A stretch of 34,924 nucleotides of DNA from an uncultured Helcococcus sp. (GCA_937926545.1 CALAZW010000048.1:1-34924); one strand, 5' to 3'. Shown: positions 25,466 through 34,714, counted from the first letter of the stretch. Notes: generated from the sequence alone by a model not told the origin. Translations and numbers: made by a program.

Positions 25466-27226
25466 TTAACTATTCATAAATTGGCTAGTATAAAGCTCCT
25501 TGTAAAAGCCATCTTGTTCTAATAATTCTTGGTGGTTACCTCTTTCTATAATATGGCCATCCTTTAGGACTAAGATTAAATCCGCATCTACTATGGTAGA
25601 TAACCTATGGGCAATTACAAAACTGGTCCTTTGGTCCATCAATTCTTTAAATCCCTTTTGAACCTCAATTTCTGTCAAACTATCTATATTACTGGTGGCC
25701 TCATCTAAAATTAAAATTGAAGGATCCGCCAACATGGCCCTGGCAATACAGATTAATTGCTCTTCCCCTTGGGATATATTGCCATCATTTTTTCCTATTA
25801 CTGTATCATAGCCTTGGGCCAACCTATCTATAAAGAATCTACAGTGGGACTTGTCTATAACCTCTTCCAAGTCTTCTTCACTGGCATCTGGCCTGGCATA
25901 ACTTATATTTTCCCTAATGGTTCCTTCAAAGATCCAAGTATCTTGAAGAACCATGCCAAAGGATTTTCTCAAGTCATCTCTTTTTAGCCTACTAATATCT
26001 CTACCATCAATTTTTATAGTCCCCTTATCCAACTCATAAAACCTCATAAGTAAATTGATTAGGGTGGTCTTTCCTGCCCCTGTAGGACCTACTATGGCCA
26101 CTGAACTTCCTGGCCTTATATGTAAATTAAGGTCTTCTATCAAGGGGTTTTCCTGGTCATAGGAAAAATATACCTGGTCAAAAATAATATCTCCCTTAAG
26201 TTCTCTTTTCGCATCCTCTTGATTTACTAGATCCTCTTCCTCCTTCTCATCTAAAAGACTAAATACTCTTTCGGCAGAAGCCAGGGCCAATTGAAACTGG
26301 GACATAAGGCCTGTAATTTCATTTATTGGCTTGGAAAACTGGGTTGAGTAGATCAAGAAGCTGGAAATCCTGCCCACACTTATCTGGCCTCTTATGGCCA
26401 TTAAACCACCTAGAATACAAACTAAAATATAGGATATATTGTTGATAAACCTGGTTGAAGGATTGGTTAAAGATGAGTAAAACTGAGCCTTTTGACCATA
26501 TATATAAAGTTCATCATTTAACTTTTCAAACTTCTCAAAAGATCTATCTTCATAGTTGAAGGCCTTGACCAACTTTTGATTGGCTATCATTTCCTCTGAG
26601 TAGGCATTTAACTTTCCCATAAGTCTGGACTGGTCCCTATAAAGGTCTCTAGACTTCCTATTTATATAGGAGGTTACCCAGAGGCAAAGAGGGCTTATAA
26701 TCAAGACTATAAGGGTCATGGGTAGACTTAGGTAAAGCATAAATACCAGGGAGGCTATAATAATTAAAAGTCCTGAAAACAATTGATTTATCCCGTCCAT
26801 AAGACCAGTTGCCATAAAGTCAATATCATTGGTAAACCTGCTCATTATATCTCCATGGGCATGGCTATCAAAGTAATTTACTTCCAAGTGGTTTATTTTT
26901 CTAAAAACATCCTGCCTAAGGTCTTCTATACTAGAATTAACCAGGTCATTGGTAAGTCTTAGCTTAAGAAGATTAAAACCCGATCCTCCCAGGTAGATAA
27001 GTCCTAGTAGGACTAAGTTTTTATTAAGATAGGTAAAATCAACCTGGCCTGGTCCAACCATCCTATCTATTATTAGTCCCATTATAAAGGGGGCTAGAAG
27101 AAAGAAGATATTAGCCCCTATATCTGCCAGCATGGCCCCTATTAACTTAGGCTTATAGGCTAGAAGATAGGATATCATCCTTTTCTCAGTCCTGGTCTTC
27201 TCCTTAGTATTTTTTCTAGTCTTCAT
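25466..27226 (-). CDS. ABC exporter subunit with consensus Walker B (heterodimer half 2)
   Basis: The 586-aa half-transporter has six N-terminal membrane helices (about 15-310) and an ATPase domain with Walker A GPTGAGKT, signature ISQGEEQ (degenerate form of LSGGQ) and Walker B ILILDEATSNIDS with the catalytic Glu; switch IAHRLST. The start is ATG 27226, because AAAGGGGGG directly touches the earlier ATG at 27232. The gene overlaps the stop of its partner. With the partner's aspartate in place of the Walker B Glu, this makes one normal and one degenerate ATP site, as in LmrCD, BmrCD and TM287/288 multidrug or lipid exporters. Confidence 0.92.
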   Translation of the reverse strand: MKTRKNTKEKTRTEKRMISYLLAYKPKLIGAMLADIGANIFFLLAPFIMGLIIDRMVGPGQVDFTYLNKNLVLLGLIYLGGSGFNLLKLRLTNDLVNSSIEDLRQDVFRKINHLEVNYFDSHAHGDIMSRFTNDIDFMATGLMDGINQLFSGLLIIIASLVFMLYLSLPMTLIVLIISPLCLWVTSYINRKSRDLYRDQSRLMGKLNAYSEEMIANQKLVKAFNYEDRSFEKFEKLNDELYIYGQKAQFYSSLTNPSTRFINNISYILVCILGGLMAIRGQISVGRISSFLIYSTQFSKPINEITGLMSQFQLALASAERVFSLLDEKEEEDLVNQEDAKRELKGDIIFDQVYFSYDQENPLIEDLNLHIRPGSSVAIVGPTGAGKTTLINLLMRFYELDKGTIKIDGRDISRLKRDDLRKSFGMVLQDTWIFEGTIRENISYARPDASEEDLEEVIDKSHCRFFIDRLAQGYDTVIGKNDGNISQGEEQLICIARAMLADPSILILDEATSNIDSLTEIEVQKGFKELMDQRTSFVIAHRLSTIVDADLILVLKDGHIIERGNHQELLEQDGFYKELYTSQFMNS

Positions 27227-28961
27227 GATCATCCCCCCTTTTTACTTCTCTTTGAGACCTGTATATTTTTTGATAAACATCACTTTTACTTAAAAGTTCC
27301 TTATGGTTACCCTGGGCTACTATTTCTCCCTTGTCCATAACTAAAATTTTATCTGCCTCCTTAATTCCACTAATTCTTTGGGAGACAATTATAGTTGTCC
27401 TCTTTTTGCCATCTTCTTTTAAGGCCCTTCTCAAGTTTCTATCCGTTCTATAGTCAAGGGCGCTTAAACTGTCATCCATAAGAAGGAAATCTCCTTGACC
27501 AACTAAAGCTCTTGCTATGGCCAGTCTCTGTCTTTGGCCTCCAGACAGGTTAGATCCTCCTTCTTCCAGGATAAAGTCATAAGCTCCATCCAGGCTGGTA
27601 ACAAAATCATGGGACTGGCTAATTTTACTGGCTCTTTCTATATCAGCCAAACTGGCATCAGGTCTAGCCCAGCTAAGATTATACCTTATGCTTCCAGAAA
27701 AAAGTGTGGGTTTTTGAGGAACCAAACCAATCTTTTTTCTTAAATCTTCCTGTCTATAAGATTTAACATCCCTGCCATCTACTAAGACCTGTCCTTTTTG
27801 ACAGTCATAAAATCTAGCTATCAGGTTTAAAAGACTGGTCTTACCTGATCCTGTAACTCCAATTATTCCCAGACTCTCCCCTCGATTAAGGCTAAAGGAA
27901 ACATTCTTTAAAACAGGGTCTAAGCCATCTTCATAGGAAAAATATACCTGTCTAAATTCCAAGGCCTTTTCTTCGTTCTTGTCTTCTTCTAGGTAAAGGA
28001 CTTCTTCATCCTTTAGGCTTGGTTTCATTTCTAAAATCTCAACTATTCTCCCTGCAGAAGCATAGGCTCTGGTAAAGAGAATAACTAGATTGGCCACAAC
28101 CAGAAGAGCTAGAACTATTAAGTTTATATAACTTATAAAAGCTATTACTTGACCTTGAGTCATGGCTCCCAGGTTAATCCTAAGTCCACCAAAGTATAGG
28201 ATGGCTATAATGGCCATATTGGTCAAAAAGCTGGTCATGGGATTTAAGAGACTACTTATCCTACCTACCCTAGTTAACTCCTTGCTTAAGTCGTCATTGG
28301 CCTGGTAGAATCTTTCTTCTTCATAGTCCCTTCTACCATAGCCTCTAATCACTCTTACACCACTAAGATTTTCCCTTAAAATCCTGACTATCTTATCTAG
28401 TTTCTTTTGAATAGACCTATAAATAGGTACAGACCTATGCATAAGTAGATAGAGAAAGAAGATGAAAATAGGTAGGAGTAAAAGTATGATCATGGACAGG
28501 CTGAAATCCAAATAAATGGCCATGACAAGTCCTCCTATACAAAGAAAAGGTGCCCTAATAACCAATCTTATTAACATGGCTATGGCTATTTGAACCTGGT
28601 TTACATCATTTATCAACCTATTGGTCAAGGAATTAGTTCCCAGCTTATCCAAATCCTCATAGGACAAGGTGTTTATCTGTTTAAAAAGCCCATTTCTCAA
28701 TTCTGTTCCAAAGCCTTGGGATACCTTGGATGCATAGTATTGGCATAAAAAAGCTGACAAGAGACCTATTAAAGAAAGTCCCAGCATAAGTAGGCCAATC
28801 TTTACTATATAGGCCTGGTCATTGCCTCCTATTCCCTTGTCAATAATAAGTACCATAAGGGCTGGTATTAAAAGCTCAAATACTGCCTCCAATAATTTAA
28901 ATAAAGGTCCTAGAACTAGCTCCTTCTTATAGGGCCTTAAATATGTATTTAGTTTTTTCAT
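27216..28961 (-). CDS. ABC exporter subunit with degenerate Walker B (heterodimer half 1)
   Basis: The 581-aa half-transporter (ATG 28961, AGGGGGA before it; the frame from 28997 has no such site) has six membrane helices, Walker A GVTGSGKT, consensus signature LSGGQRQ, and Walker B LLMDDSLSALD in which Asp replaces the catalytic Glu. This is the non-catalytic member, like TM287/LmrC. Its LSGGQ completes the active site of the partner. Together they likely export drugs, peptides or lipids. It is divergent from a LysR regulator gene. Confidence 0.92.
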   Translation of the reverse strand: MKKLNTYLRPYKKELVLGPLFKLLEAVFELLIPALMVLIIDKGIGGNDQAYIVKIGLLMLGLSLIGLLSAFLCQYYASKVSQGFGTELRNGLFKQINTLSYEDLDKLGTNSLTNRLINDVNQVQIAIAMLIRLVIRAPFLCIGGLVMAIYLDFSLSMIILLLLPIFIFFLYLLMHRSVPIYRSIQKKLDKIVRILRENLSGVRVIRGYGRRDYEEERFYQANDDLSKELTRVGRISSLLNPMTSFLTNMAIIAILYFGGLRINLGAMTQGQVIAFISYINLIVLALLVVANLVILFTRAYASAGRIVEILEMKPSLKDEEVLYLEEDKNEEKALEFRQVYFSYEDGLDPVLKNVSFSLNRGESLGIIGVTGSGKTSLLNLIARFYDCQKGQVLVDGRDVKSYRQEDLRKKIGLVPQKPTLFSGSIRYNLSWARPDASLADIERASKISQSHDFVTSLDGAYDFILEEGGSNLSGGQRQRLAIARALVGQGDFLLMDDSLSALDYRTDRNLRRALKEDGKKRTTIIVSQRISGIKEADKILVMDKGEIVAQGNHKELLSKSDVYQKIYRSQREVKRGDDHED

Positions 28962-29000
28962 GATTCCCCCTATCTTTAATAATTTTTTATCATACATATG

Positions 29001-29025
29001 AGTATATCAATAAAAGTGATATACT
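29001..29025. promoter_or_regulatory. LysR-type operator between exporter and lysR genes
   Basis: Perfect inverted repeat AGTATATCA (29001-29009) / TGATATACT (29017-29025) with a 7-bp spacer, containing the T-N11-A pattern of LysR sites (ATC-N9-GAT). A further half-site-like GTATACT follows at about 29050, covering a -10-like TATACT of the lysR gene. Confidence 0.7.
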
Positions 29026-29076
29026 TAAAACACTTAATATCTACTAAGCGTATACTAAAAAAGCATGGAGGTTTAA

Positions 29077-29949
29077 ATGGATCTTAGACAACTTAAATAT
29101 TTTTTGGCCATAGCTGAAGAAGAACAGATTACCAAGGCATCTAAAAAACTTCACATAGCCCAGCCCCACCTGAGCAGGGAATTAAAACTTTTGGAAGATG
29201 AATTAGGCCTTAGCCTGACTGAAAGGGGCAATAAAAAAATAAGTCTGACAGAAGCCGGTAAACTCCTACAGATAAAGGCTGAAAAAATAATAGAATTAAG
29301 CGAATCAACTCTTGATGACATGCTAAGTCTTAAGGAAGGCCTGGCCGGTAGTATTAGAATAGGTACGGTATCCTCTTCTGGACCCCTTGTTTTATCCAGT
29401 AACCTTCTAGACTTTCACAAGACCTATCCCAAGCTTAAGTTTGAAATCTGGGAGGGAAATACCTATAAAATGTTGGACCTTTTAGATAGTGAAATCATTG
29501 ATCTAGCCCTGGTTAGAAGTCCCTTTAGCTTTGACAACTACTCTAGTCTGATCCTGGCAGAAGAACCTATGATAGCTGTTATGCATAAGGATTTAGACTG
29601 GACTAGTAATAAAAAGATTTCTCTTTTCGACCTGAGAGACAGGCCCTTAATCATCTATCGGCGCTTTGAAAACCTAATTCTTGAACTGGCCAGGAGGGAA
29701 AATTTTGAACCTTCTTTTATCTGTAAAAATGACGATGCCAGAACCAGTCTTTTATGGGCCAAAAGTGGACTGGGTATTTGCCTTGTTCCCCAGTCTTCAA
29801 TAAATTTAATAAATAAGGACCAGCTGGTCTATAAGGAAATTGACCATCCCCTTCTAGTAACCCAGGTCCTGGCTATTTGGTTAAATGACAAGCCCCTGTC
29901 CCAGTCCAGCAAAAACTTTATTGACCACCTGGAAAAAAACTTAAGTTAA
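29077..29949 (+). CDS. LysR-family transcriptional regulator
   Basis: The 290-aa protein has the LysR HTH at residues 1-60 (MDLRQLKYFLAIAEEEQITK, then KKLHIAQPHLSREL) and a substrate-binding domain of the periplasmic-protein fold (about 90-285) with two lobes. The GGAGGT before ATG 29077 is good. Being divergent from the heterodimeric ABC exporter with a shared palindrome, it likely regulates that exporter and itself. The effector is unknown. Confidence 0.92.
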   Translation: MDLRQLKYFLAIAEEEQITKASKKLHIAQPHLSRELKLLEDELGLSLTERGNKKISLTEAGKLLQIKAEKIIELSESTLDDMLSLKEGLAGSIRIGTVSSSGPLVLSSNLLDFHKTYPKLKFEIWEGNTYKMLDLLDSEIIDLALVRSPFSFDNYSSLILAEEPMIAVMHKDLDWTSNKKISLFDLRDRPLIIYRRFENLILELARRENFEPSFICKNDDARTSLLWAKSGLGICLVPQSSINLINKDQLVYKEIDHPLLVTQVLAIWLNDKPLSQSSKNFIDHLEKNLS

Positions 29950-29953
29950 ACAA

Positions 29954-29979
29954 AAAAAGGAGTCTAATAACTCCTTTTT
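29954..29979. terminator. Bidirectional terminator between lysR and exonuclease genes
   Basis: A 10-bp stem AAAAAGGAGT / ACTCCTTTTT with a 6-nt loop (CTAATA), flanked by A and T runs, between convergent genes. Confidence 0.88.
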
Positions 29980-30022
29980 CTAATATTAATTTTAATAATA
30001 AACTTTCTAGCTCACTGGCCTT

Positions 30023-30850
30023 CTATAGGTCTACTTCCAATAAGATTGGTGTATGGTCTTGTCTAGGTCCTGAGTCCACCATTTCGGATCTTACAACTTT
30101 ATTCTTAGCCCTATCACTTACTAGCCAGTAGTCAATCCTCCAACCAGAATTATTTATTTTACTAGTCTTGGCTCTTTGAGCCCACCAGGTGTACTCTCCT
30201 TCAACATCTCCATGAAGATGTCTAAAGGTATCTGTAAAGCCCCTATTCAATAGGTTGGTAAAACCTTCACGCTCTTCATCAGTAAAACCTGGAGAATTCC
30301 TATTGTTGTTAGGATGGGCCAGGTCTATTTCCTTATGGGCCACATTGTAGTCTCCTGTAGCAAAGACCATTTTTTTCTTATCTAATTCTTCCAAGTAATC
30401 TGCATATTTTATATCCCAAACTTGTCTTTCTTCCAGTCTAACCAAACCATCTCCTGCATTTGGAGTATATACTTGGGTAAGGTAAAATTCATTAAACTCC
30501 AAGGTTATTATTCTTCCCTCCAAGTCCATGGTGGATGGAGCTCCCAATTGAGGGTAGCTAACTATGGGATTTAAGTTCTTCTTATATAAAAACATGGTTC
30601 CCGCATAGCCCTTTCTAGCTGGCTCTTGGGAACTATTCCACACTAAATCATAGTCTGGAAACATTTCTTTTAGTATTTTCAAATGCTTCTTACTAGGTCC
30701 CTTACCAGGTAGCTTTGTCTCTTGAAGCCCAATTACATCTGGGTCATAACTTATTATGGTCTTTAATACCTCCCTAGACAAGATAGCCCTAGCTGATTCA
30801 GCTGTTAGAGCCGCATTTAATGAATCAATATTCCACGAAATAAACTTCAC
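30023..30850 (-). CDS. exoA: Exonuclease III / AP endonuclease
   Basis: The 275-aa protein has the EEP-family motifs of ExoIII/ExoA: MKFISWNIDSL (metal and active-site Asn), LQETKL (catalytic metal Glu), QVYTPNAG, TGDYNVAHKEIDL (Asp and Asn), GWRIDYWLVS and QDHTPI (catalytic Asp-His). It cuts at abasic sites and has 3' repair activity in base-excision repair. The start is GTG (30850) with AGGAGG 7 nt upstream. It stands alone between two terminators. Confidence 0.93.
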   Translation of the reverse strand: MKFISWNIDSLNAALTAESARAILSREVLKTIISYDPDVIGLQETKLPGKGPSKKHLKILKEMFPDYDLVWNSSQEPARKGYAGTMFLYKKNLNPIVSYPQLGAPSTMDLEGRIITLEFNEFYLTQVYTPNAGDGLVRLEERQVWDIKYADYLEELDKKKMVFATGDYNVAHKEIDLAHPNNNRNSPGFTDEEREGFTNLLNRGFTDTFRHLHGDVEGEYTWWAQRAKTSKINNSGWRIDYWLVSDRAKNKVVRSEMVDSGPRQDHTPILLEVDL

Positions 30851-30987
30851 TCTCTTCCTCCTCTATTTCCATCAATCTTATATTATAATATTATTTATAA
30901 TCATAAACATTGTACCATATAGTTGGTTTTCTTACCTGTCCCTATTTAGATAATAACTACAGTTTCTTTATCAAGATAAAATTATAA

Positions 30988-31021
30988 AACTAGGTCAGCC
31001 TTAAATTAGGCTGACCTAGTT
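30988..31021 (-). terminator. Strong hairpin after the Crp/Fnr gene
   Basis: A 14-bp perfect stem AACTAGGTCAGCCT / AGGCTGACCTAGTT, 6-nt loop, is followed on the minus strand by TTATAATTTTATC. It likely ends the ATPase-HMA-Crp operon; the T-run is broken by As. Confidence 0.75.
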
Positions 31022-31076
31022 CTTGTCATTATCCAAAATACTTTCTATATAATTTGACACTTACAAAATATTTTTA

Positions 31077-31757
31077 TCACTTATCCAGCATATCTTTTAA
31101 GCCCTTAGAATTTATTATTTTTATTTTAGCATTAGCTTGCCTTTCAATATACTTTTCCTTTTGTAAATATGACAATTTTCTACTTACTGTCTCCCTTCTA
31201 AGGTTGGTACTGGCTGCAATATCGTCTATGGTCAGATTAATATAATCTTTATCTTTTTTATCCTTATCTTGATAAAAAAATTTTATTATCCTCTTTAGTC
31301 CATCATTTTCATGGAGCAATTCTATCGTTTCATTGGATTTTCTTAATCTTTTAGTTAAAACGTTTATTAAACTCCAAGCAACTTCTGGTTCATCCTTTAT
31401 TAAATTAATAAAGGTCTTCTTACTTACAATACAAATTTTACAAGCTGTCATGGCTATGGCATTATGAGGATGTTTTCTAGCATCAAAAAACAAGTCTTCA
31501 CCTATGGTATCTCCCCTTGTTAAAATGTTTACTATAAGTTCTTTTCCATCCTCATCATAGGTGTTTAATTTTACCTTACCACTTCGAATAATTTTTATTT
31601 CTTCAGCCAGGTCGCCTTCTTTTACCAAGATTTCTGCCCTTTCCACCTCTTGATGAAGAGCACTTTCCACTAGTTTACTCTGTATTTCAAAAGGCAATTG
31701 GCCAAATAAGGGTATATTGTGGGTACATAAGTTTCCTTTATCAAAACACTTTGTCAT
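31077..31757 (-). CDS. Crp/Fnr-family transcriptional regulator
   Basis: The 226-aa protein has an N-terminal cyclic-nucleotide-binding-like barrel (about 20-130), a dimer helix (about 130-160) and a Crp-type HTH (about 175-215). The recognition helix reads RRETVSRKLSYLQ, with the ExxSR set that FNR uses to read TTGAT. Cys4 and Cys11 (CFDKGNLC) are the only N-terminal cysteines, so a four-Cys FNR cluster is not supported; a two-Cys thiol switch or metal site as in lactococcal Flp proteins is possible. It is the last gene of an operon with a metal ATPase and HMA protein; a perfect FNR box lies upstream of the operon. It probably regulates metal efflux in response to redox or metal. Confidence 0.9.
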   Translation of the reverse strand: MTKCFDKGNLCTHNIPLFGQLPFEIQSKLVESALHQEVERAEILVKEGDLAEEIKIIRSGKVKLNTYDEDGKELIVNILTRGDTIGEDLFFDARKHPHNAIAMTACKICIVSKKTFINLIKDEPEVAWSLINVLTKRLRKSNETIELLHENDGLKRIIKFFYQDKDKKDKDYINLTIDDIAASTNLRRETVSRKLSYLQKEKYIERQANAKIKIINSKGLKDMLDK

Positions 31758-31807
31758 AACTTTACCTCTATTCCCAACTAATTATAGCTTTTAAGCCCTA
31801 GTTCTTC

Positions 31808-32035
31808 CTATTTTATCTTGGTCTTAAGGACTTGATAACCCAACCTACTAATTGCCTTCTCTATTTCTAGATCATTTATTTTTTCTTGGTCAAAATCCAA
31901 GCTTACCTTGCTGCTAGCAAAGGATACTTTTATAGATTCCTTGACCACCCCTTCCAAGGACCTTAAAGAATTTTCTATCTTTTGCATACATGACGGACAG
32001 GTTAAAGTTTCCAATTGAATTATTGCTGTTTTCAT
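31808..32035 (-). CDS. HMA-domain metallochaperone (CopZ-like)
   Basis: The 75-aa protein is a single heavy-metal-associated domain with TCPSC (Cys13, Cys16), the metal-binding loop in the form TCxSC rather than CopZ's TCxHC. It has the expected ferredoxin-like pattern ending in ISRLGYQV. It sits 30 nt after the metal ATPase, which itself lacks an N-terminal HMA, so this protein likely supplies the metal in trans. Copper, zinc or another soft metal cannot be decided. Confidence 0.88.
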   Translation of the reverse strand: MKTAIIQLETLTCPSCMQKIENSLRSLEGVVKESIKVSFASSKVSLDFDQEKINDLEIEKAISRLGYQVLKTKIK

Positions 32036-32065
32036 TTTTAATCTCCTTTAATTTATATATTCTTT

Positions 32066-33919
32066 TTATTTTAATTTATAGCCTAGTAATCTCATACCAT
32101 TAAGAATTACTAAAAAAATACTTGCCTCGTGTAGTAACATACCTAGTGACATATTCATCCAGTCACCAAATAAGACTCCCGCTAGTAAAAATATCACAAG
32201 TCCAAGAGCAATGACTATATTTTGTTTCATATTTCTAGCCGTTGCTTTGGCCAGTCCTAGAGCATGGGTTAACTGACTTAAATCATCCTGCATTAATACC
32301 ACATCTGAAGTTTCTATTGCCACATCTGTACCACTGCCAATGGCTATTCCTATATTGGCCAAGGCCAAGGAAGGACTATCATTTATTCCATCACCTACAA
32401 AAGCCACCCTTTGATTTTTTTCATCTATTAGTTGCTTTACAAAGTTTGCCTTATCCTCTGGTAGCATATTACCATATGCCTTATTAAATCCTAATTGCTT
32501 GCTTACCAAATCTACACTTCCTTGATTGTCACCGGATAAAATTATCAGGTTTTTTATTCCTAAAGCTCTTAAGTCCTTCAACTCTTCTTTTATTCCTGGC
32601 CTTATTTTATCTTTTATACCCATTAATATCTTAAGTTTCCCATCTACAGCCATCATGACTATAGAATTTCCAGCTCTCTCAAGGTTTTTTATCTTTTCTA
32701 AAGTTTTCTCATCTAAATATACCTCTTCTTTTTCCATAAAGACTTGGCTTCCAGCAGCTACTTCAAGGCCTGTAATATTTGCTTTAAGACCTTCACCTTT
32801 TAAGACTTCCATATTTTCCAGGTCTAAAAACTTTGGATTTTCCAAATCATCTAAGACTGCTTTAGCCAAGGGGTGATCAGAATGTTTTTCTATACTAGCC
32901 AATAAATTAGACATTTGTTCATGATTTTCATCAAAGTAAATTTTTTGAGTAACTGATGGCCTCCCCATGGTTAAGGTTCCTGTTTTATCAAATACTATTG
33001 TATCTAATTTACTAAAGTCATCTATGACCTCGCTTCCTTTTAAAAGGACTCCATTTCGAGCTCCATTTCCAATACTGGATATATTCGATACGGGAACTCC
33101 AATTACCAGGGCACCGGGACAGCCTAAAACCAAAATAGTTATGGCTAATTCCATATCTTTTGATAGTAGCCATACCATAATTCCAATTAATAGTATTGTT
33201 GGAGTATACCACCTTGAAAACCTATCTATAAACTTTTCTGCTTTTGATTTTGAGTCTTGAGCATTTTCAACTAATTCAATTATTTTCCCAAAGGTGGTCT
33301 CCTCACCTATTTTATCCGCTGATATTTCTATAAGCCCATTATCAACAATCGTTCCTGCAAATACTTTAGATCCTTTACTTTTTCCAACTGGTAGAGACTC
33401 ACCTGTTATACTAGACTGATCTAAACTTGCTTCTCCTCTTAATACTGTTCCATCTACAGGTACCTTAGCCCCTGTCCTAACTAAAACTATGTCTGCCGGG
33501 CAAAGATCATCCACATCTACTTCTTCAACTTCCCCTGATTTACTTAGTCTTAAGGCTCTTTCTGGTGCCATTTCTATAAGTTCTTTTATAGCGACACGGG
33601 TATGATTAAGAGTTCTTTGTTCCAAATATGAGCCAAATAAAAATAAAAATGTAACTATTGCTGATTCTTCAAAATTCCCAATTAAAAAAGCTCCTAGAAC
33701 TGCTATGGTCACCAATAAATCAATGCTAACTACCTTAACCAACAAGGCTTGATAGGCTTGAATAGCTATGGGTAATAGGGCCAAAATTGAAGCTATTACT
33801 AAGGCCAAGGTAAAAAGGTTGGAATGTCCCCCTGTCCACTTACTTATAAAAGCCACTGCTATTAGAAATCCGCTTATAAGACTTATTTTATTTTTATTTT
33901 TTAATATAGCTCCCTGCAT
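32066..33919 (-). CDS. P1B-type heavy-metal-translocating ATPase with CPG motif
   Basis: The 617-aa protein has TGES (172-175), the transmembrane metal motif CPG (267-269, in GCPGALVIGVPVS), DKTGT phosphorylation site (311-315), the HP pair (349-350) in the nucleotide domain, and GDGIND (509-514). There is no N-terminal metal-binding domain. The last helices carry HEASIF..LN (597 on), a motif of a P1B subgroup. CPC, CPH and SPC are the usual forms of the membrane motif, so substrate assignment is open (zinc, cadmium, iron or copper). AGGAGGT precedes the ATG. It is first in an operon with an HMA protein and a Crp/Fnr regulator. Confidence 0.9.
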   Translation of the reverse strand: MQGAILKNKNKISLISGFLIAVAFISKWTGGHSNLFTLALVIASILALLPIAIQAYQALLVKVVSIDLLVTIAVLGAFLIGNFEESAIVTFLFLFGSYLEQRTLNHTRVAIKELIEMAPERALRLSKSGEVEEVDVDDLCPADIVLVRTGAKVPVDGTVLRGEASLDQSSITGESLPVGKSKGSKVFAGTIVDNGLIEISADKIGEETTFGKIIELVENAQDSKSKAEKFIDRFSRWYTPTILLIGIMVWLLSKDMELAITILVLGCPGALVIGVPVSNISSIGNGARNGVLLKGSEVIDDFSKLDTIVFDKTGTLTMGRPSVTQKIYFDENHEQMSNLLASIEKHSDHPLAKAVLDDLENPKFLDLENMEVLKGEGLKANITGLEVAAGSQVFMEKEEVYLDEKTLEKIKNLERAGNSIVMMAVDGKLKILMGIKDKIRPGIKEELKDLRALGIKNLIILSGDNQGSVDLVSKQLGFNKAYGNMLPEDKANFVKQLIDEKNQRVAFVGDGINDSPSLALANIGIAIGSGTDVAIETSDVVLMQDDLSQLTHALGLAKATARNMKQNIVIALGLVIFLLAGVLFGDWMNMSLGMLLHEASIFLVILNGMRLLGYKLK

Positions 33920-34011
33920 TTTATACCTCCTAGAATCCTACTTATTTCCTTATATAATATGCTTACTTCTCTTATCTATCTTGTCTTGCCTATACAAGCT
34001 TTGATAAATTG

Positions 34012-34053
34012 AGTCTACCATAAGCCTTAAAATATGTAGTTGATTTAAATCAA
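34012..34053 (-). promoter_or_regulatory. FNR-type box and candidate promoter of the metal ATPase operon
   Basis: TTGATTTAAATCAA (34040-34053) is an exact TTGAT-N4-ATCAA FNR consensus. On the minus strand a TAGACT hexamer (34012-34017) lies where a -10 box would be if the site is centred at -41.5 (class II activation). The box is certain; the promoter is weakly supported. Confidence 0.75.
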
Positions 34054-34107
34054 TTCCTTACTTTAATTTCTTTTTTTACTCTCTTTCTAAAAAAGAACAT
34101 ATTAAAA

Positions 34108-34136
34108 GTCCTGGTAATTTAGCCTTATACCAGGAC
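34108..34136 (-). terminator. Terminator of the GNAT gene
   Basis: A 9-bp stem GTCCTGGTA / TACCAGGAC, 11-nt loop, followed on the minus strand by TTTTAAT, 48 nt after the stop at 34184. Confidence 0.75.
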
Positions 34137-34183
34137 CTATCCAATAAAAATATTTTTTCTTATTTTCCAATTATATTTTTGAT

Positions 34184-34714
34184 CTATTCTAAAAACTCCT
34201 TGCTATAAACTACTGTTCCACCACTAGCATCTAGACCTTTACTTTCAAGCTCCAAGGCCATAAAGGCTTTATCATCTACCTTAAAGGGTGGTTTAATCCC
34301 CCAACTACTCGCCGGTTTAAATCCGAATCTTGGATAGTAGTTAGGATGGCCAAGAACAATTACCGATTTAAATCCCATGTTTTTTGCAATCTTTAAGCTT
34401 TCAGTTATTAATTTACTAGCTATACCTTTATTTTGATATTTAGGTAAAACTGAAACAGGTGCCAAGGCTAAACTATTATATTTATTCCTTTCATTTTCTA
34501 TGGTTAATTTTGTAAGCATTATATGGCCTACTATTTCTCCATCCACTTCCGCTAGAAGTGAGAGTTCGGGTATAAAAATATCACTTTTTCTTAATTTAGC
34601 AACTAAAAGATGTTCTTTGTGATCACTATAGTCCTCATTTTTAAATGCTTTTTCTACTAACTTTTCTGAAAGTTTATAATCTCTTTCTTTTTCCTGTCTT
34701 ATTTTTATATTCAT
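34184..34714 (-). CDS. GNAT-family N-acetyltransferase (YhbS-like)
   Basis: The 176-aa protein has the GNAT fold. Motif A is VLPKYQNKGIASKLI (about 93-107; Q-x-x-G-x-A form of the acetyl-CoA loop), followed by VIVLGHPNYYPRFGFKPAS, typical of the YhbS branch. It transfers an acetyl group from acetyl-CoA to an amine; the acceptor is unknown. AAGGAG lies before the ATG. It is transcribed on its own or after the gene at the right edge. Confidence 0.88.
   Translation of the reverse strand: MNIKIRQEKERDYKLSEKLVEKAFKNEDYSDHKEHLLVAKLRKSDIFIPELSLLAEVDGEIVGHIMLTKLTIENERNKYNSLALAPVSVLPKYQNKGIASKLITESLKIAKNMGFKSVIVLGHPNYYPRFGFKPASSWGIKPPFKVDDKAFMALELESKGLDASGGTVVYSKEFLE

Noticed and set aside
31077..31757. 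Oxygen-sensing FNR with a 4Fe-4S cluster
   Set aside because: Only two N-terminal cysteines (4 and 11) are present and the usual cluster spacing is missing, so only the DNA specificity is FNR-like.
32526..32876. 116-codon plus-strand frame inside the P-type ATPase gene
   Set aside because: A mirror of a strongly conserved gene on the opposite strand, with Ser/Phe/Lys-biased composition.
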